A stretch of 64,000 bases of DNA from Faecalicatena_A orotica. GTDB lineage: Bacteria; Bacillota; Clostridia; Lachnospirales; Lachnospiraceae. The position numbers and the translations under genes are program-made. Positions 51,122 through 59,262 of this stretch are shown here, piece after piece. Within the stretch, counting starts at the first letter, position 1; each line of letters starts with the position of its first letter. The stretch is taken from the NCBI RefSeq assembly GCF_040545875.1, contig NZ_JBEPMR010000016.1; one strand, written 5' to 3'. The notes beneath the pieces are model-generated. The model was given only the letters and a program-made list of their open reading frames with translations. It did not search any database and was not told where the DNA came from.

Positions 51122-51706
51122 TCAGACTCTTTCCTCATCTGAAAGAATCGTCTTTATCACTCTGGCCGGAACACCGCCTGCAACTGTATTTTCCGGTACA
51201 TCTTTTGTTACAACTGCACCGGCTGCAATGACTGCGCCATCACCAATAGTAATCCCCGGTAAAATAACTGCATTAGCTCCGATCCAGACATCCCTGCCAA
51301 TATGGATGGGGGCCGGAATGACATCTTTTCTATTTGCAGGATTCAGACTGTGATTCAAAGTGGCAAGGACTACATTGTGGCCAATCTGGGTTCCATCTCC
51401 AATAGTGATTCCTCCCTGATCCTGAAATTTACAGCCAGAATTGAGAAATACATGTTTCCCAATGGTTAGATTTTTCCCGCAGTCGGTATAAAAAGGCGGA
51501 AACAGATTAAAGGTCTCATCTATGGGTTTTCCAGTCAGCTTTTCCATAAGCCCCCGGATTTCCTCTGGGTTATGATAGCCACCATTTAATTCTGCTGTCA
51601 GCCTTAACGCCTCCTGAGAAAGCATATGCATACATTTACGCGCTTCCGCGTCAATGCTTATGGTCTGTCCGCTTTTCATTTCTTCTATAAACTCCTTTAT
51701 TTCCAT
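51122..51706 (-). CDS. Maltose/galactoside O-acetyltransferase-like (left-handed beta-helix)
   Basis: 194 residues from MEIKEFIEEMKSGQT (ATG at 51706 behind TTGGAGGAAATA). Hexapeptide repeats form a left-handed beta-helix: FLNSGCKFQDQGGITIGDGT, IGHNVVLATLNHSLNP with the catalytic His, IGRDVWIGANAVILPGITIG. N-terminal Mac domain present. It uses acetyl-CoA to acetylate sugars or related molecules. Isolated between a two-component pair and the AKR gene on the same strand. Confidence 0.9.
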   Translation of the reverse strand: MEIKEFIEEMKSGQTISIDAEARKCMHMLSQEALRLTAELNGGYHNPEEIRGLMEKLTGKPIDETFNLFPPFYTDCGKNLTIGKHVFLNSGCKFQDQGGITIGDGTQIGHNVVLATLNHSLNPANRKDVIPAPIHIGRDVWIGANAVILPGITIGDGAVIAAGAVVTKDVPENTVAGGVPARVIKTILSDEERV

Positions 51707-51756
51707 TATTTCCTCCAATATTAATACAATAAATTCCTCATGCTCCTATCCCTTGA

Positions 51757-52452
51757 TCAATTGATCCGGAAACGGTATCCGGCTCCCCAGACCGTTTCAA
51801 TAAACTGGGTCTCTGAATCATTTTTGCCAAGTTTATCCCGAAGACGGTTTATGTGCACCGTAACTGTAGCTACATCTCCAAGAGAATCCATCCCCCAGAC
51901 CCGGTCAAACAGGGTGTCCTTTGAAAAGACAATATTGGGGTTCTCTGCCAGAAAAAGCAGGAGTTCAAATTCTTTATTTACAAGAACAACCTCTTTTCCA
52001 TCCAGATAGACCATTCTGGATTTCGGAAGAATCGTGAGATTGTGATACGTGATTTCCGTCTCCTCTTTTTCTTCCTGAGACTCTAGGAGCAGGTTATGGA
52101 TATGAATATGAGATTTGACCCGGGCAACCAGTTCCGCCGGACTAAAGGGTTTTACCAGATAATCGTCTGCCCCAAGGCCTAAGCCACGGATTTTATCAAT
52201 GTCTTCTTTTTTTGCGGTCACCATGATAATGGGAAGGCGCAGAGAACGCCGCAGCTCCCGACATACTTCAAATCCGTTTTTTCCCGGAAGCATCACATCC
52301 AGCAAAACGGCGTCATGTAATCCTGTTTTCGCCTTTTTCTCTCCTTCCAGACCATCAGAAGCGATTTCTGTCTCGTACCCATTGGCTTCCAGATAATCCC
52401 GCTCAAGTTCCGCAATCAATTCATCATCTTCTACAATCAGTATTTTTTCCAT
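51757..52452 (-). CDS. OmpR-family response regulator
   Basis: 231 residues. Receiver: ILIVEDDELIAELER, VLLDVMLPGKNGFEV, VKPFSPAELVARV. Winged helix: VNKEFELLLFLAENPNIVFS, TVHINRLRDKLGKN, VWGAGYRFRI. It overlaps the 3' end of the kinase gene by 29 bases. The order kinase first, regulator second is the reverse of the usual OmpR operon. Confidence 0.93.
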   Translation of the reverse strand: MEKILIVEDDELIAELERDYLEANGYETEIASDGLEGEKKAKTGLHDAVLLDVMLPGKNGFEVCRELRRSLRLPIIMVTAKKEDIDKIRGLGLGADDYLVKPFSPAELVARVKSHIHIHNLLLESQEEKEETEITYHNLTILPKSRMVYLDGKEVVLVNKEFELLLFLAENPNIVFSKDTLFDRVWGMDSLGDVATVTVHINRLRDKLGKNDSETQFIETVWGAGYRFRIN

Positions 52453-53941
52453 CTATTTCCTCCCCGGCAATCGGCAGATGGATGATGATTGCAAGTCCTT
52501 CTCTGTTTTCCGCCTGAACTTTTCCTCCGTGGCCAAGAATAATCTCTTTGACTACGGCGAGTCCAATGCCGCTTCCTTTTTCAGACTGGGTCCTTGCGTC
52601 ATCCACCCGGTAAAAACTGTCAAATATCTGTTCCAGACTTCCTTCCGGCACGCCCGGGCCGTCATCTTTAAATACCAGTTCGATATCCGTACCCATTAAG
52701 GTGCGTTTCAGCGATATCTCAATATGTGATCTTTCCGAAGTCCGGTACTTCACTGTGTTTGTAAACAGATTGTCAAACACACGTTTTAACTCCTCCCTGT
52801 CAATCCGAACAGGATAAGTCTCTTTTCCATATACAAATGCAATCGTTACCTGATTCTGTTCTGCGTCATGTATGCAGGTTTCCAGATACTGCCCCACAAA
52901 TTCTTTGAAATCTGTTTCCTCCATATGATAACGGAAACCGTTGTCCAGCCTGCTGTATTCCGAGAGACTCTCCACAAGGCTCACTAGATTCCCTGTTCTT
53001 GTCTTGATTGCCTGTAAATAACGCATCCTTTTTTCCGGAGTATTTGCAATCCCGTCCATCAGCCCATCCAGATATCCGCTAATGGAGGTCAGTGGGGTTC
53101 TCAGATCGTGGGAAATCCCTGTGACAAGATCCCTCCTGCGCTTTTCGTCTCTCAGGCGCTGCTCTACAGATTCTTTTAGATAGGCGCGCATCTCATCAAA
53201 ATCCCTGCACACTTCTCCGAACTCATCCTTTTTCTGGTATTCCATTTTTCTATCCAGATTTCCCTCCCGGATTTCCTTTGTTCCTATGCTCAGCCGTTTC
53301 AGGGGCTTCAGGATGCTTCTGGAAATCCACCAGGAAGTAATCCCATTTACACATACCGTAAGAACCACGAAAAAAAGAATGAATCCAAAGAGATACCGTA
53401 AAATATAGTTCTTCAGATAATTCACCACGGTTCCGTCCGTCTGCTGCCTGTGGACAGCCGTGATGCAGAAGGCCTTCTCCCCGTGGTAAAAGGTATTTTT
53501 AATCACAGACACCTCATGCCTGCTGGCAGTCAGGGATTTGGCCGTATCGATTGCATCTCCGGCCACAGACCGGGCAGCCTGCATGTCTTCTTCAGTAAGG
53601 TTGGTATAAATAAGCTTTTCATTTTTTGTGATCATAAACTGATAGCCCATCCCGGACAATTTATTCTCCAGATGGTACATTTCATCGCTTTTTCTGATTT
53701 CCCCGGCATCATCCGTATGCTCTCCCTGACCCCAGTTATTTTCCCACAGTTCTTTCTGATAGGTATAGATCATGCTTTGGGCAAACTGTATGCCGTTCTC
53801 ATCACTGTACATGGCTTCCAGCGTATACCAGAAACTGCCCAGAGATGTGTGCAGACATACATTTATTACGATAGCCGTAAACAGTATTGGAATTAGAACC
53901 ATCATTATATTGGACAGCCTGATCTTTTTCTTAATCGTCAA
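52424..53941 (-). CDS. Sensor histidine kinase
   Basis: 505 residues with a TTG start at 53941 behind AAAGGGGAATATAGCA. Two membrane helices (about 12-34 and 190-212) flank a 155-residue extracellular sensor. A HAMP domain follows, then GISHDLRTPLTSISGYLDGL (H-box), NLFTNTVKYRTSE (N-box), DDGPGVPEG and GSGIGLAVVKEII. Complete. Partner of the regulator at 51757-52452. Confidence 0.92.
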   Translation of the reverse strand: MTIKKKIRLSNIMMVLIPILFTAIVINVCLHTSLGSFWYTLEAMYSDENGIQFAQSMIYTYQKELWENNWGQGEHTDDAGEIRKSDEMYHLENKLSGMGYQFMITKNEKLIYTNLTEEDMQAARSVAGDAIDTAKSLTASRHEVSVIKNTFYHGEKAFCITAVHRQQTDGTVVNYLKNYILRYLFGFILFFVVLTVCVNGITSWWISRSILKPLKRLSIGTKEIREGNLDRKMEYQKKDEFGEVCRDFDEMRAYLKESVEQRLRDEKRRRDLVTGISHDLRTPLTSISGYLDGLMDGIANTPEKRMRYLQAIKTRTGNLVSLVESLSEYSRLDNGFRYHMEETDFKEFVGQYLETCIHDAEQNQVTIAFVYGKETYPVRIDREELKRVFDNLFTNTVKYRTSERSHIEISLKRTLMGTDIELVFKDDGPGVPEGSLEQIFDSFYRVDDARTQSEKGSGIGLAVVKEIILGHGGKVQAENREGLAIIIHLPIAGEEIDGKNTDCRR

Positions 53942-53967
53942 TGCTATATTCCCCTTTATCCCTGCTT

Positions 53968-54120
53968 CTACTGGACCCGGTATCCTGTATCAAGAAAAGT
54001 ATGGACTTTTTCCCAATACTCTTCTTTGGTTCTGGCCACTATCTTTTCAAAACCTGATATTTGTTTCAATGACAGAACCTTCCTGGTCATGGAAACCCAT
54101 AAGATTAAGTCTTTTTTCAC
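53968..54120 (-). CDS. Small uncharacterised protein (LWVS...GYRVQ type), GTG start
   Basis: 50 residues, GTG at 54120 behind CAGGAGGGATATCGTCT. It begins MKKDLILWVSMTRKVLSLKQ and ends FLDTGYRVQ. It shares the WVS, I-G-aromatic and SGYRV-type signatures with the protein at 9016-9213. It is 27 bases upstream of the kinase gene and likely cotranscribed. Function unknown. Confidence 0.6.
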   Translation of the reverse strand: MKKDLILWVSMTRKVLSLKQISGFEKIVARTKEEYWEKVHTFLDTGYRVQ

Positions 54121-54304
54121 AGACGATATCCCTCCTGTCCGTTTTTCTTGTATTAAAAATCCACAGGCGACCGCCAAATGTAAAAACATTTATATACTTG
54201 CTGCCGCCTTGAAAATACACATTATCATACACGGATAAAAGATTTCTCACAGAAAGATAAACAATTTATAAACTAGCCTTTTCCATCATGACTTTTTTCC
54301 TTTC

Positions 54305-55075
54305 TTATAGAAACGCTCCATTGCAAACCTGGAGCACCTGTCCTTTTACCGCTCTTCCCATCTTGCTCGCAAGGTACAAACAGGCATATGCCTGATCTAT
54401 GGCATCACATTCCGGACCTGGGAAATACACGTAATGGCCGCTGTATTTGAGCATCTCATTGCCCCCAGGCTGTTCTCCCGCCTTATTGGCAAGATGAGCC
54501 GGTGTGATGGTTGCTCCGGGCGCAACGGCGTTGCACCGGATGTTGGTATCCACAAGCCGCATAGCTACATTTTTCGTCAGCGTGTTCAATGCGCCTTTCG
54601 TGGAAGTATAGGTAGCCCCGCAGAAAGGTCTGTCTCCGTTTACAGAGGATATATTGATAATGACCCCTTCGTTTTTAGGCATAAATATTTTCAATGCCTC
54701 TCTGATATACCGCATGGGTCCTCCCAGATTTGTATTCATCACCTGCATCATCCATTCGTCATCCGTTTCATCAATCATTTTCTGCTCCCCGATTCCCGCA
54801 TTGTTGATCAGGATATCCAGATCACCGAATGCTGCCAGTGTTTCCTGCATCACTCTCTTTGTATCTTCCGCAGAACAGGTATCCGCCACAACGCCAATGG
54901 CTTTCCCGCCTTTTTCACGGATTCCGTTCACTACCTGATCCAGTTTCTCTTTTCCTCTGGCTGTCAGTACAACACTGGCCCCTTCTTCTGCAAACAGTTC
55001 TGCCATTGTCTGCCCCATTCCATAACTCGCCCCTGTGATAATTGCTACTTTTCCTTCTAACATCTTTGCATCCAT
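54305..55075 (-). CDS. Short-chain dehydrogenase/reductase
   Basis: 256 residues, ATG behind AAAGGAGATTATTAACT. Cofactor motif AIITGASYGMGQTMA, NNAG motif in DILINNAGIGEQ, catalytic Ser in INISSVNGDRPF and YTSTKGALNTLTK with the YxxxK pair. Thus a complete classical SDR using NAD(P). Substrate unknown. Flanked by a tandem repeat and two flavodoxin-like genes. Confidence 0.92.
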   Translation of the reverse strand: MDAKMLEGKVAIITGASYGMGQTMAELFAEEGASVVLTARGKEKLDQVVNGIREKGGKAIGVVADTCSAEDTKRVMQETLAAFGDLDILINNAGIGEQKMIDETDDEWMMQVMNTNLGGPMRYIREALKIFMPKNEGVIINISSVNGDRPFCGATYTSTKGALNTLTKNVAMRLVDTNIRCNAVAPGATITPAHLANKAGEQPGGNEMLKYSGHYVYFPGPECDAIDQAYACLYLASKMGRAVKGQVLQVCNGAFL

Positions 55076-55102
55076 AGTTAATAATCTCCTTTTCTATACC
55101 TT

Positions 55103-55212
55103 ATGACGCAGCACTTGCTGCTACATGAATTACGGGATACCCTGTGGGTATACTTTATGTGACACACTCGCTGTGTCATAGATTGCGGGATGCCCTTTTG
55201 GGTATACACTTT
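55103..55212. repeat. Two tandem copies of a ~55-bp hairpin repeat
   Basis: Units 55103-55156 and 55159-55212 share the plan RTGACRCA, small hairpin, CATAGATT/CATGAATT, GCGGGAT/ACGGGAT, hairpin CCCT..GGGTATAC, CTTT. Each contains two stem-loops (for example GACACAC/GTGTGTC-type and GATACCC/GGGTAT). It is an intergenic repeat between the flavodoxin-like and SDR genes. Confidence 0.65.
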
Positions 55213-55233
55213 GTTTACATATTGCTTGAACCA

Positions 55234-55755
55234 TTACCGCAGACTCTTACCAAAATTCTTTAATTCATCCAGCTTTTCTTCTGACTGGTTTTGTTTATCA
55301 AAAGCTGTAAAAATTCCCATATCCTCTAATTTTAAATACTCCAGAAAAGATTTTTGATACTCGTAAACAGCGCCCTCGTACACATCATCACTGCCGGAAC
55401 TGAGTATCAAAGCTGCTTTCTTTAAATGGTCCGGTCTGTCTAACGCATAAATTCGGTTGATGGCACATTGAAGCTGTCCTGTAAAACTGTGATAATAAAC
55501 CGGGGATGCCAGTACGATCATCTCCGCCTCATTAAGTACCGGATAAATCTCCTGCATGTCATCCTGTTGTATGCAGGTTTTATGTCCTTTTGTGTGGCAG
55601 TATTCGCAAGCCAGACATCCGGAAATCTGTTTACTGGGTATATTGACCACTGTTATATCGTGGCCGTTTTCTTCAGCGCCTTTCACAAAGGCGTTTACCA
55701 TAGCAGCCGTATTTCCCTTTGGGCGTGGGCTTCCATTCAGAACTAATATTTTCAT
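55234..55755 (-). CDS. Flavodoxin-like NADPH-dependent FMN reductase family protein
   Basis: 173 residues, ATG behind ATAGGAGGTAACGGAT. FMN loop VLNGSPRPKGNTAAMV, a Cys pair in SGCLACEYCHTKGHKTC and LASPVYYHSFTGQLQ. It belongs to the iron-sulfur flavoprotein/NADPH-dependent FMN reductase group. It follows a second related gene by 18 bases. Confidence 0.9.
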   Translation of the reverse strand: MKILVLNGSPRPKGNTAAMVNAFVKGAEENGHDITVVNIPSKQISGCLACEYCHTKGHKTCIQQDDMQEIYPVLNEAEMIVLASPVYYHSFTGQLQCAINRIYALDRPDHLKKAALILSSGSDDVYEGAVYEYQKSFLEYLKLEDMGIFTAFDKQNQSEEKLDELKNFGKSLR

Positions 55756-55773
55756 ATCCGTTACCTCCTATCC

Positions 55774-56313
55774 CTACATTTCTTTTCCCATTTGATATGC
55801 TCTTTCAAGTGCAGGATGGTTCTCAATCTCTCCTGCCTGATCCACTCCACCCGCAAAAACATTTCCAGCAAGCTGTGCTTTTTCAAAACAGGATATCCAT
55901 CCCTGAATACCTGTAAGTGCGCCATTTATGGCATGTTCATCTTCATCGGCTGCTGTCGCTAACAGATAGACATCCCGGAACCGGTAATCCAAAAAATACA
56001 GTGGATTTGCCCGGTCGAGCATGGTCTTCATCTGTCCGCTCATCCCGTAATAATAGATGGGTGTGGCAAATACAAGAACATCGGCTGACAGCATTTTTCG
56101 GGCAATTTCATCCCCATCATCTTTGATCGCACATCCGCCTGTTTTCTGACAGGCAAGGCAGCCCCTGCAGAAAGCAATCTCCTTATCCCGGATACATACT
56201 TTTTCCACATGATTGCCGGCTTCCTTTGCCCCGCATATAAGCTTATCAGCCAGAAGTTCTGAATTGCTTCCTTTACGCAGGCTGGCTGTAATAACTAAAA
56301 TATTTTTTTCCAT
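55774..56313 (-). CDS. Flavodoxin family protein (iron-sulfur flavoprotein-like)
   Basis: 179 residues, ATG behind AGAAGGAAGAAAG. FMN loop ITASLRKGSNSELLADKL, Cys motif FCRGCLACQKTGGCAI and VFATPIYYYGMSGQMKTMLD. Similar to its downstream neighbour. Probably an NAD(P)H-dependent oxidoreductase. The operon starts with the 73-residue protein at 56330-56551. Confidence 0.9.
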   Translation of the reverse strand: MEKNILVITASLRKGSNSELLADKLICGAKEAGNHVEKVCIRDKEIAFCRGCLACQKTGGCAIKDDGDEIARKMLSADVLVFATPIYYYGMSGQMKTMLDRANPLYFLDYRFRDVYLLATAADEDEHAINGALTGIQGWISCFEKAQLAGNVFAGGVDQAGEIENHPALERAYQMGKEM

Positions 56314-56329
56314 CTTTCTTCCTTCTTTC

Positions 56330-56551
56330 TTATTTTTTTATCTGGTATACTAAATAATCCAGACAGTAAATCTTCTTCTCTTCCTTATGCACTACGTTTA
56401 ATAACTCTTTTCTGTGTTTTTCCAACAATGCAAGCTGCTCCTCCTTCTTGTTGCTGTCTAAGTATAAAAGAAAATCTTTAATGATATTCGGACTGCACCC
56501 CGCATCTTTTAAGTTTTGAATGACCGCTTCTCTGGATTCTAAATACATCAT
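56330..56551 (-). CDS. Small helical protein of unknown function
   Basis: 73 residues, ATG behind GGAGGATGGAATGAAGTAA. It begins MMYLESREAVIQNLKDAGCS and has DFLLYLDSNKKEEQLALLEK followed by a coiled-coil-like end. It resembles the C-terminal helical part of MerR-type proteins without the DNA-binding domain. First gene of the flavodoxin operon, divergent from LysR. Function unknown. Confidence 0.7.
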   Translation of the reverse strand: MMYLESREAVIQNLKDAGCSPNIIKDFLLYLDSNKKEEQLALLEKHRKELLNVVHKEEKKIYCLDYLVYQIKK

Positions 56552-56660
56552 TTACTTCATTCCATCCTCCTGATTTTTTATCTGCATGCTTTAAGGACAC
56601 TTTTGAAGGTTTCCAATGCATTGTCATCTCTTTGAAAACAGTATAAATCCCGTTATTAAA

Positions 56661-56684
56661 AATAACAAATACTTATATTTAATT
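56661..56684. promoter_or_regulatory. Putative LysR-type site, copy 2
   Basis: AATAACAAATACTTATATTT lies in the divergent region between the LysR gene and the flavodoxin operon. This is where a LysR protein would act. Identical to the copy near 48753. Confidence 0.45.
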
Positions 56685-56773
56685 CATTTGTATAATTGAA
56701 ACCTATTGTATTTTGTGATAAACTACTGTCAGATAGATACGAAACAACAAATACAAATCAAGGAGGAAGTCAA

Positions 56774-57320
56774 ATGGAATTACGGGTTCTCCATTATTTT
56801 CTTGCGGTCGCAAGAGAACAAAGCATTATACGGGCTGCGGAATCCCTTCATCTTTCCCAGCCCACACTTTCCACCCAGATAAAAAATATGGAGGAAGAAC
56901 TGGGCAAATAGTTATTGATCCGCGGTACAAAAGGATCGCGGAAGGTAACATTAACGGAAGAGGGGATGATTTTACGGAAACGTGCAGAAGAGATTCTCGA
57001 TCTGGTAGCGAAAACAGAAAAGGAAATCACTCTCACCAATGATATTATTCTGGGAGACATTTATATCGGAACAGGAGAGACCGATGCCGTGAGAATTTTA
57101 GCAAAAGCTGCAAAAAGTCTGCAGAACACCTGCCCCGGAATCCATTATCATATTTCCAGCGGAAACTCCACCTTTGTAAAAGAACGACTGGATAAAGGTC
57201 GGCTGGATTTTGGAATTGTATTTGGAACCGTAGATTTAACGAAATACAACGCGTTGAAAATACCCGCTAAAGACATCTGGGGGGTTCTCATGCGTAAAGA
57301 TTCGCCGCTTGCACAGAACA
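56774..57320 (+). pseudogene. LysR family regulator, amber codon and lost C-terminus
   Basis: ATG at 56774 behind AAGGAGGAAGTCAA. The N-terminal helix-turn-helix is intact (LRVLHYFLAVAREQSIIRAA, SLHLSQPTLSTQIKNMEEEL). After GK the frame has TAG at 56909-56911, where the family has Gln (one change from CAG), then continues LLIRGTKGSRKVTLTEEG and the effector domain up to VLMRKDSPLA. At about 57320 the sequence switches to the reverse-oriented metK fragment. About a third of the protein is missing. Confidence 0.75.
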
Positions 57321-57620
57321 GGACACCGCCTTGGCAATGTCTGGACTCTGTCTGTGTACTAACGCGTCCAAGTGGATACCATCTGCGGAATATCCTATAT
57401 CCCCCAGAACCTTGCGGACAATGTCAAACACATCGGGTTCATATTGGCTTGTGATTTCCCCCGCCACAAGGATGTTACCCTGTGTGGCAAGTACCTCGTA
57501 TGCTACATGGGAATTTTTATCCTCCCTCAGACAGGCATCCAGAATGCTGTCTGCGATGATATCGCACAGTTTATCCGGATGCCCTTCTGTTACGGCTTCT
57601 GCTGTATAAAATCGTTTCAT
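57321..57620 (-). pseudogene. metK: S-adenosylmethionine synthetase, N-terminal fragment
   Basis: ATG at 57620 behind AAGGGGTATGTTA. MKRFYTAEAVTEGHPDKLCD (with the catalytic HPDK), ILVAGEITS and ALVHRQSPDIAKAV match the first 100 residues of MetK. The full enzyme is close to 390 residues. Beyond KAV the frame runs into the 3' end of the LysR remnant and stops. It makes no functional enzyme, so another metK must exist elsewhere. Confidence 0.8.
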
Positions 57621-57652
57621 TAACATACCCCTTCTTTCTGTAAAAAAATAGC

Positions 57653-57682
57653 AGGATGTACTCTTTTTACAGAGTGCATCCT
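57653..57682. terminator. Terminator between small membrane protein and metK fragment
   Basis: AGGATGTACTCT and AGAGTGCATCCT form a 12-bp stem (one G-U pair). On the minus strand it is followed by GCTATTTTTTT, a proper T run. It ends the transcript of the 79-residue protein. Confidence 0.8.
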
Positions 57683-57714
57683 ACACCTAAAATCGTTTCT
57701 ATTCTATTTTCCTG

Positions 57715-57954
57715 TCAGCTGTTTTTCTCAGGACAAAATGTTTTGGCTGCTATCTTAACAAACTTCACCATCAGTGGAATGTATGTGGCTACAAATATGA
57801 TCCCGGCCACGAGGAATGGATATTTCCTTTTTTCCTTCGGTATGAGCAGGCCTATCATAATCCCCATCGCACATAAACAGAGCTTGAGCAATGCCAGGTC
57901 CTTCCAATCGCTGTCTCTTACATATTGGTTCGCACATTCAAATATTTTTTTCAT
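57715..57954 (-). CDS. Small two-span membrane protein
   Basis: 79 residues, ATG behind AAATAGGAGGTATCCGGTC. Begins MKKIFECANQYVRDSDWKDL; helices at about 22-42 and 47-68. It resembles the short Lachnospiraceae proteins often labelled permease of phosphate ABC transporter, a label without functional support. It ends before the terminator at 57653-57682. Confidence 0.75.
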   Translation of the reverse strand: MKKIFECANQYVRDSDWKDLALLKLCLCAMGIMIGLLIPKEKRKYPFLVAGIIFVATYIPLMVKFVKIAAKTFCPEKNS

Positions 57955-58029
57955 GACCGGATACCTCCTATTTTCTGTAAGTTTTCTACTTTTATATTAT
58001 CACAGAAACGGATAAGAATCATTATATTT

Positions 58030-58805
58030 TCAAGAGATATTCTCGCTGATAGATTTGTCTTTCCTCACTGCCACAATTACAGTTCTAGCATTATCCCACT
58101 CATAAGAGCAGGTGACAAGTGTCAGTACATGTTCCGAAACGTCTCCAATATCCTCAGTCTCGAACAGTCCAAGGCTTTTGGCCTGCCTTACATATTCCCT
58201 TACCCCACTTTCTCCGTCAAACGCTGCCTTCTGGAACGGAAACATGGACACGTCTGCTTTCATTACAGACAAAATCTCATATTCTGAGATTCCAGACAGG
58301 GTCTGAAAAAAGACACGTTTGTGCTCCCTCCAGTAATCCCGGGAAGTGAATTGATCCAGCGTTCCAAACATAGAACCGGAATTCATATTGTGACCGTAGA
58401 TGATTAGGTTCTGCCCCTCCGGCACAGCACAGTTCCACTGCAAAAATAGGCTGCCGTTTTCATCCCATTCTCCCTTGTAATTGCGTTTCAGATAGTATAC
58501 CTGATCCTCTTCCCCGCTTTGGAGAACAGGGTAGTCGATGCCAGTTCCGGGAATAGTGAGCCATCCCTGAATATCCGGGTACTGTGCCTGCATTGCCATG
58601 AGGTCAACGGTTGGAACCTCACTTTTTTTCCCAGCCTGGTGTCTTCCGGAGATGGTTCCTCCGGGAATTTCTCTTTGAGCTGCTCTGCCGTCTGCCGGTT
58701 TTGTTCCGGCTCGATGACCATTTCCTTTAGAAGGACTCCTGCGCTAACAATGCAGATAAGAAACAACACTGCCTGCAGGAAAACGCTATTTCTCTTTCTT
58801 TTCAT
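58030..58805 (-). pseudogene. Class B sortase, frameshifted in an A7 run
   Basis: The N-terminal signal/anchor (MKRKRNSVFLQAVLFLICIV) and following stalk to RLGKK are in one frame. The catalytic domain is in another: YPDIQGWLTIPGTGIDYPVL, YGHNMNSGSMFGTL (catalytic His) and LTLVTCSYEWDNAR (catalytic Cys and Arg). The frames meet at a run of seven A (about 58622-58628); eight A would restore one sortase of about 258 residues. The cause could be a mutation, polymerase slippage or a sequencing error. It is downstream of the pilin-like gene it would serve (20-base overlap). Confidence 0.75.
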
Positions 58806-59262
58806 CCGTCTGTATCACATCTTCCTGATGTTTCCCTTCTCGTATTCTGATCACGGCCAGTGCTGTAGCAGACAACGCACAGATTATCACCAGCGCAATC
58901 AGTTTCCAGGGATTCTCTCCTGTCTTGGGAACAGAGGCAGCCGGGGTTTCCGGTTTCTTTTTATCCTTCATCTCCACTTTCTGTACTTTTGCAGTGTCCT
59001 CCAGTGTAAATTTCACATCTTCCGCTATTTCATAACCATCCGGCGCTGTGATTTCACGCAGGGTCAGTTCTACGCCCACTGGAAGCTTTTCTATCTTATG
59101 CGGTTTCCCATCGGTTACCCACTCTTCCAGAATATTACCATCTTTATCAAGAACCTGAAGCTTTGCTCCTTCCAGCTCTTTCCCGGTTGTGAGATCTGTT
59201 TTGGATATCTCCACTTTGGAATATTCATCCTTCATCTCTACCTCCGGAATACTTCTCCATAC
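58786..59262 (-). pseudogene. SpaA-type pilin protein, C-terminal part only
   Basis: From about EMKDEYSKVEISKTDLTTGK onward this is a Cna-B/SpaA prealbumin-like domain: ELEGAKLQVLDKDGNILEEW, LREITAPDGYEIAED. A sorting signal VPKTGENPW, a membrane helix and a basic tail follow. Cell-wall-anchored pilins of this type are several hundred residues; the front is missing. Upstream the frame merges with the ParM-like gene at about 59265-59290. Confidence 0.65.

Noticed and set aside
54047..54250. Minus-strand 67-residue frame overlapping the small LWVS protein
   Set aside because: The other frame has the better ribosome site and matches the protein at 9016-9213; this frame has no relative in the window.
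57715..57954. Phosphate ABC transporter permease
   Set aside because: 79 residues with two helices cannot be an ABC permease; the customary label is not supported.
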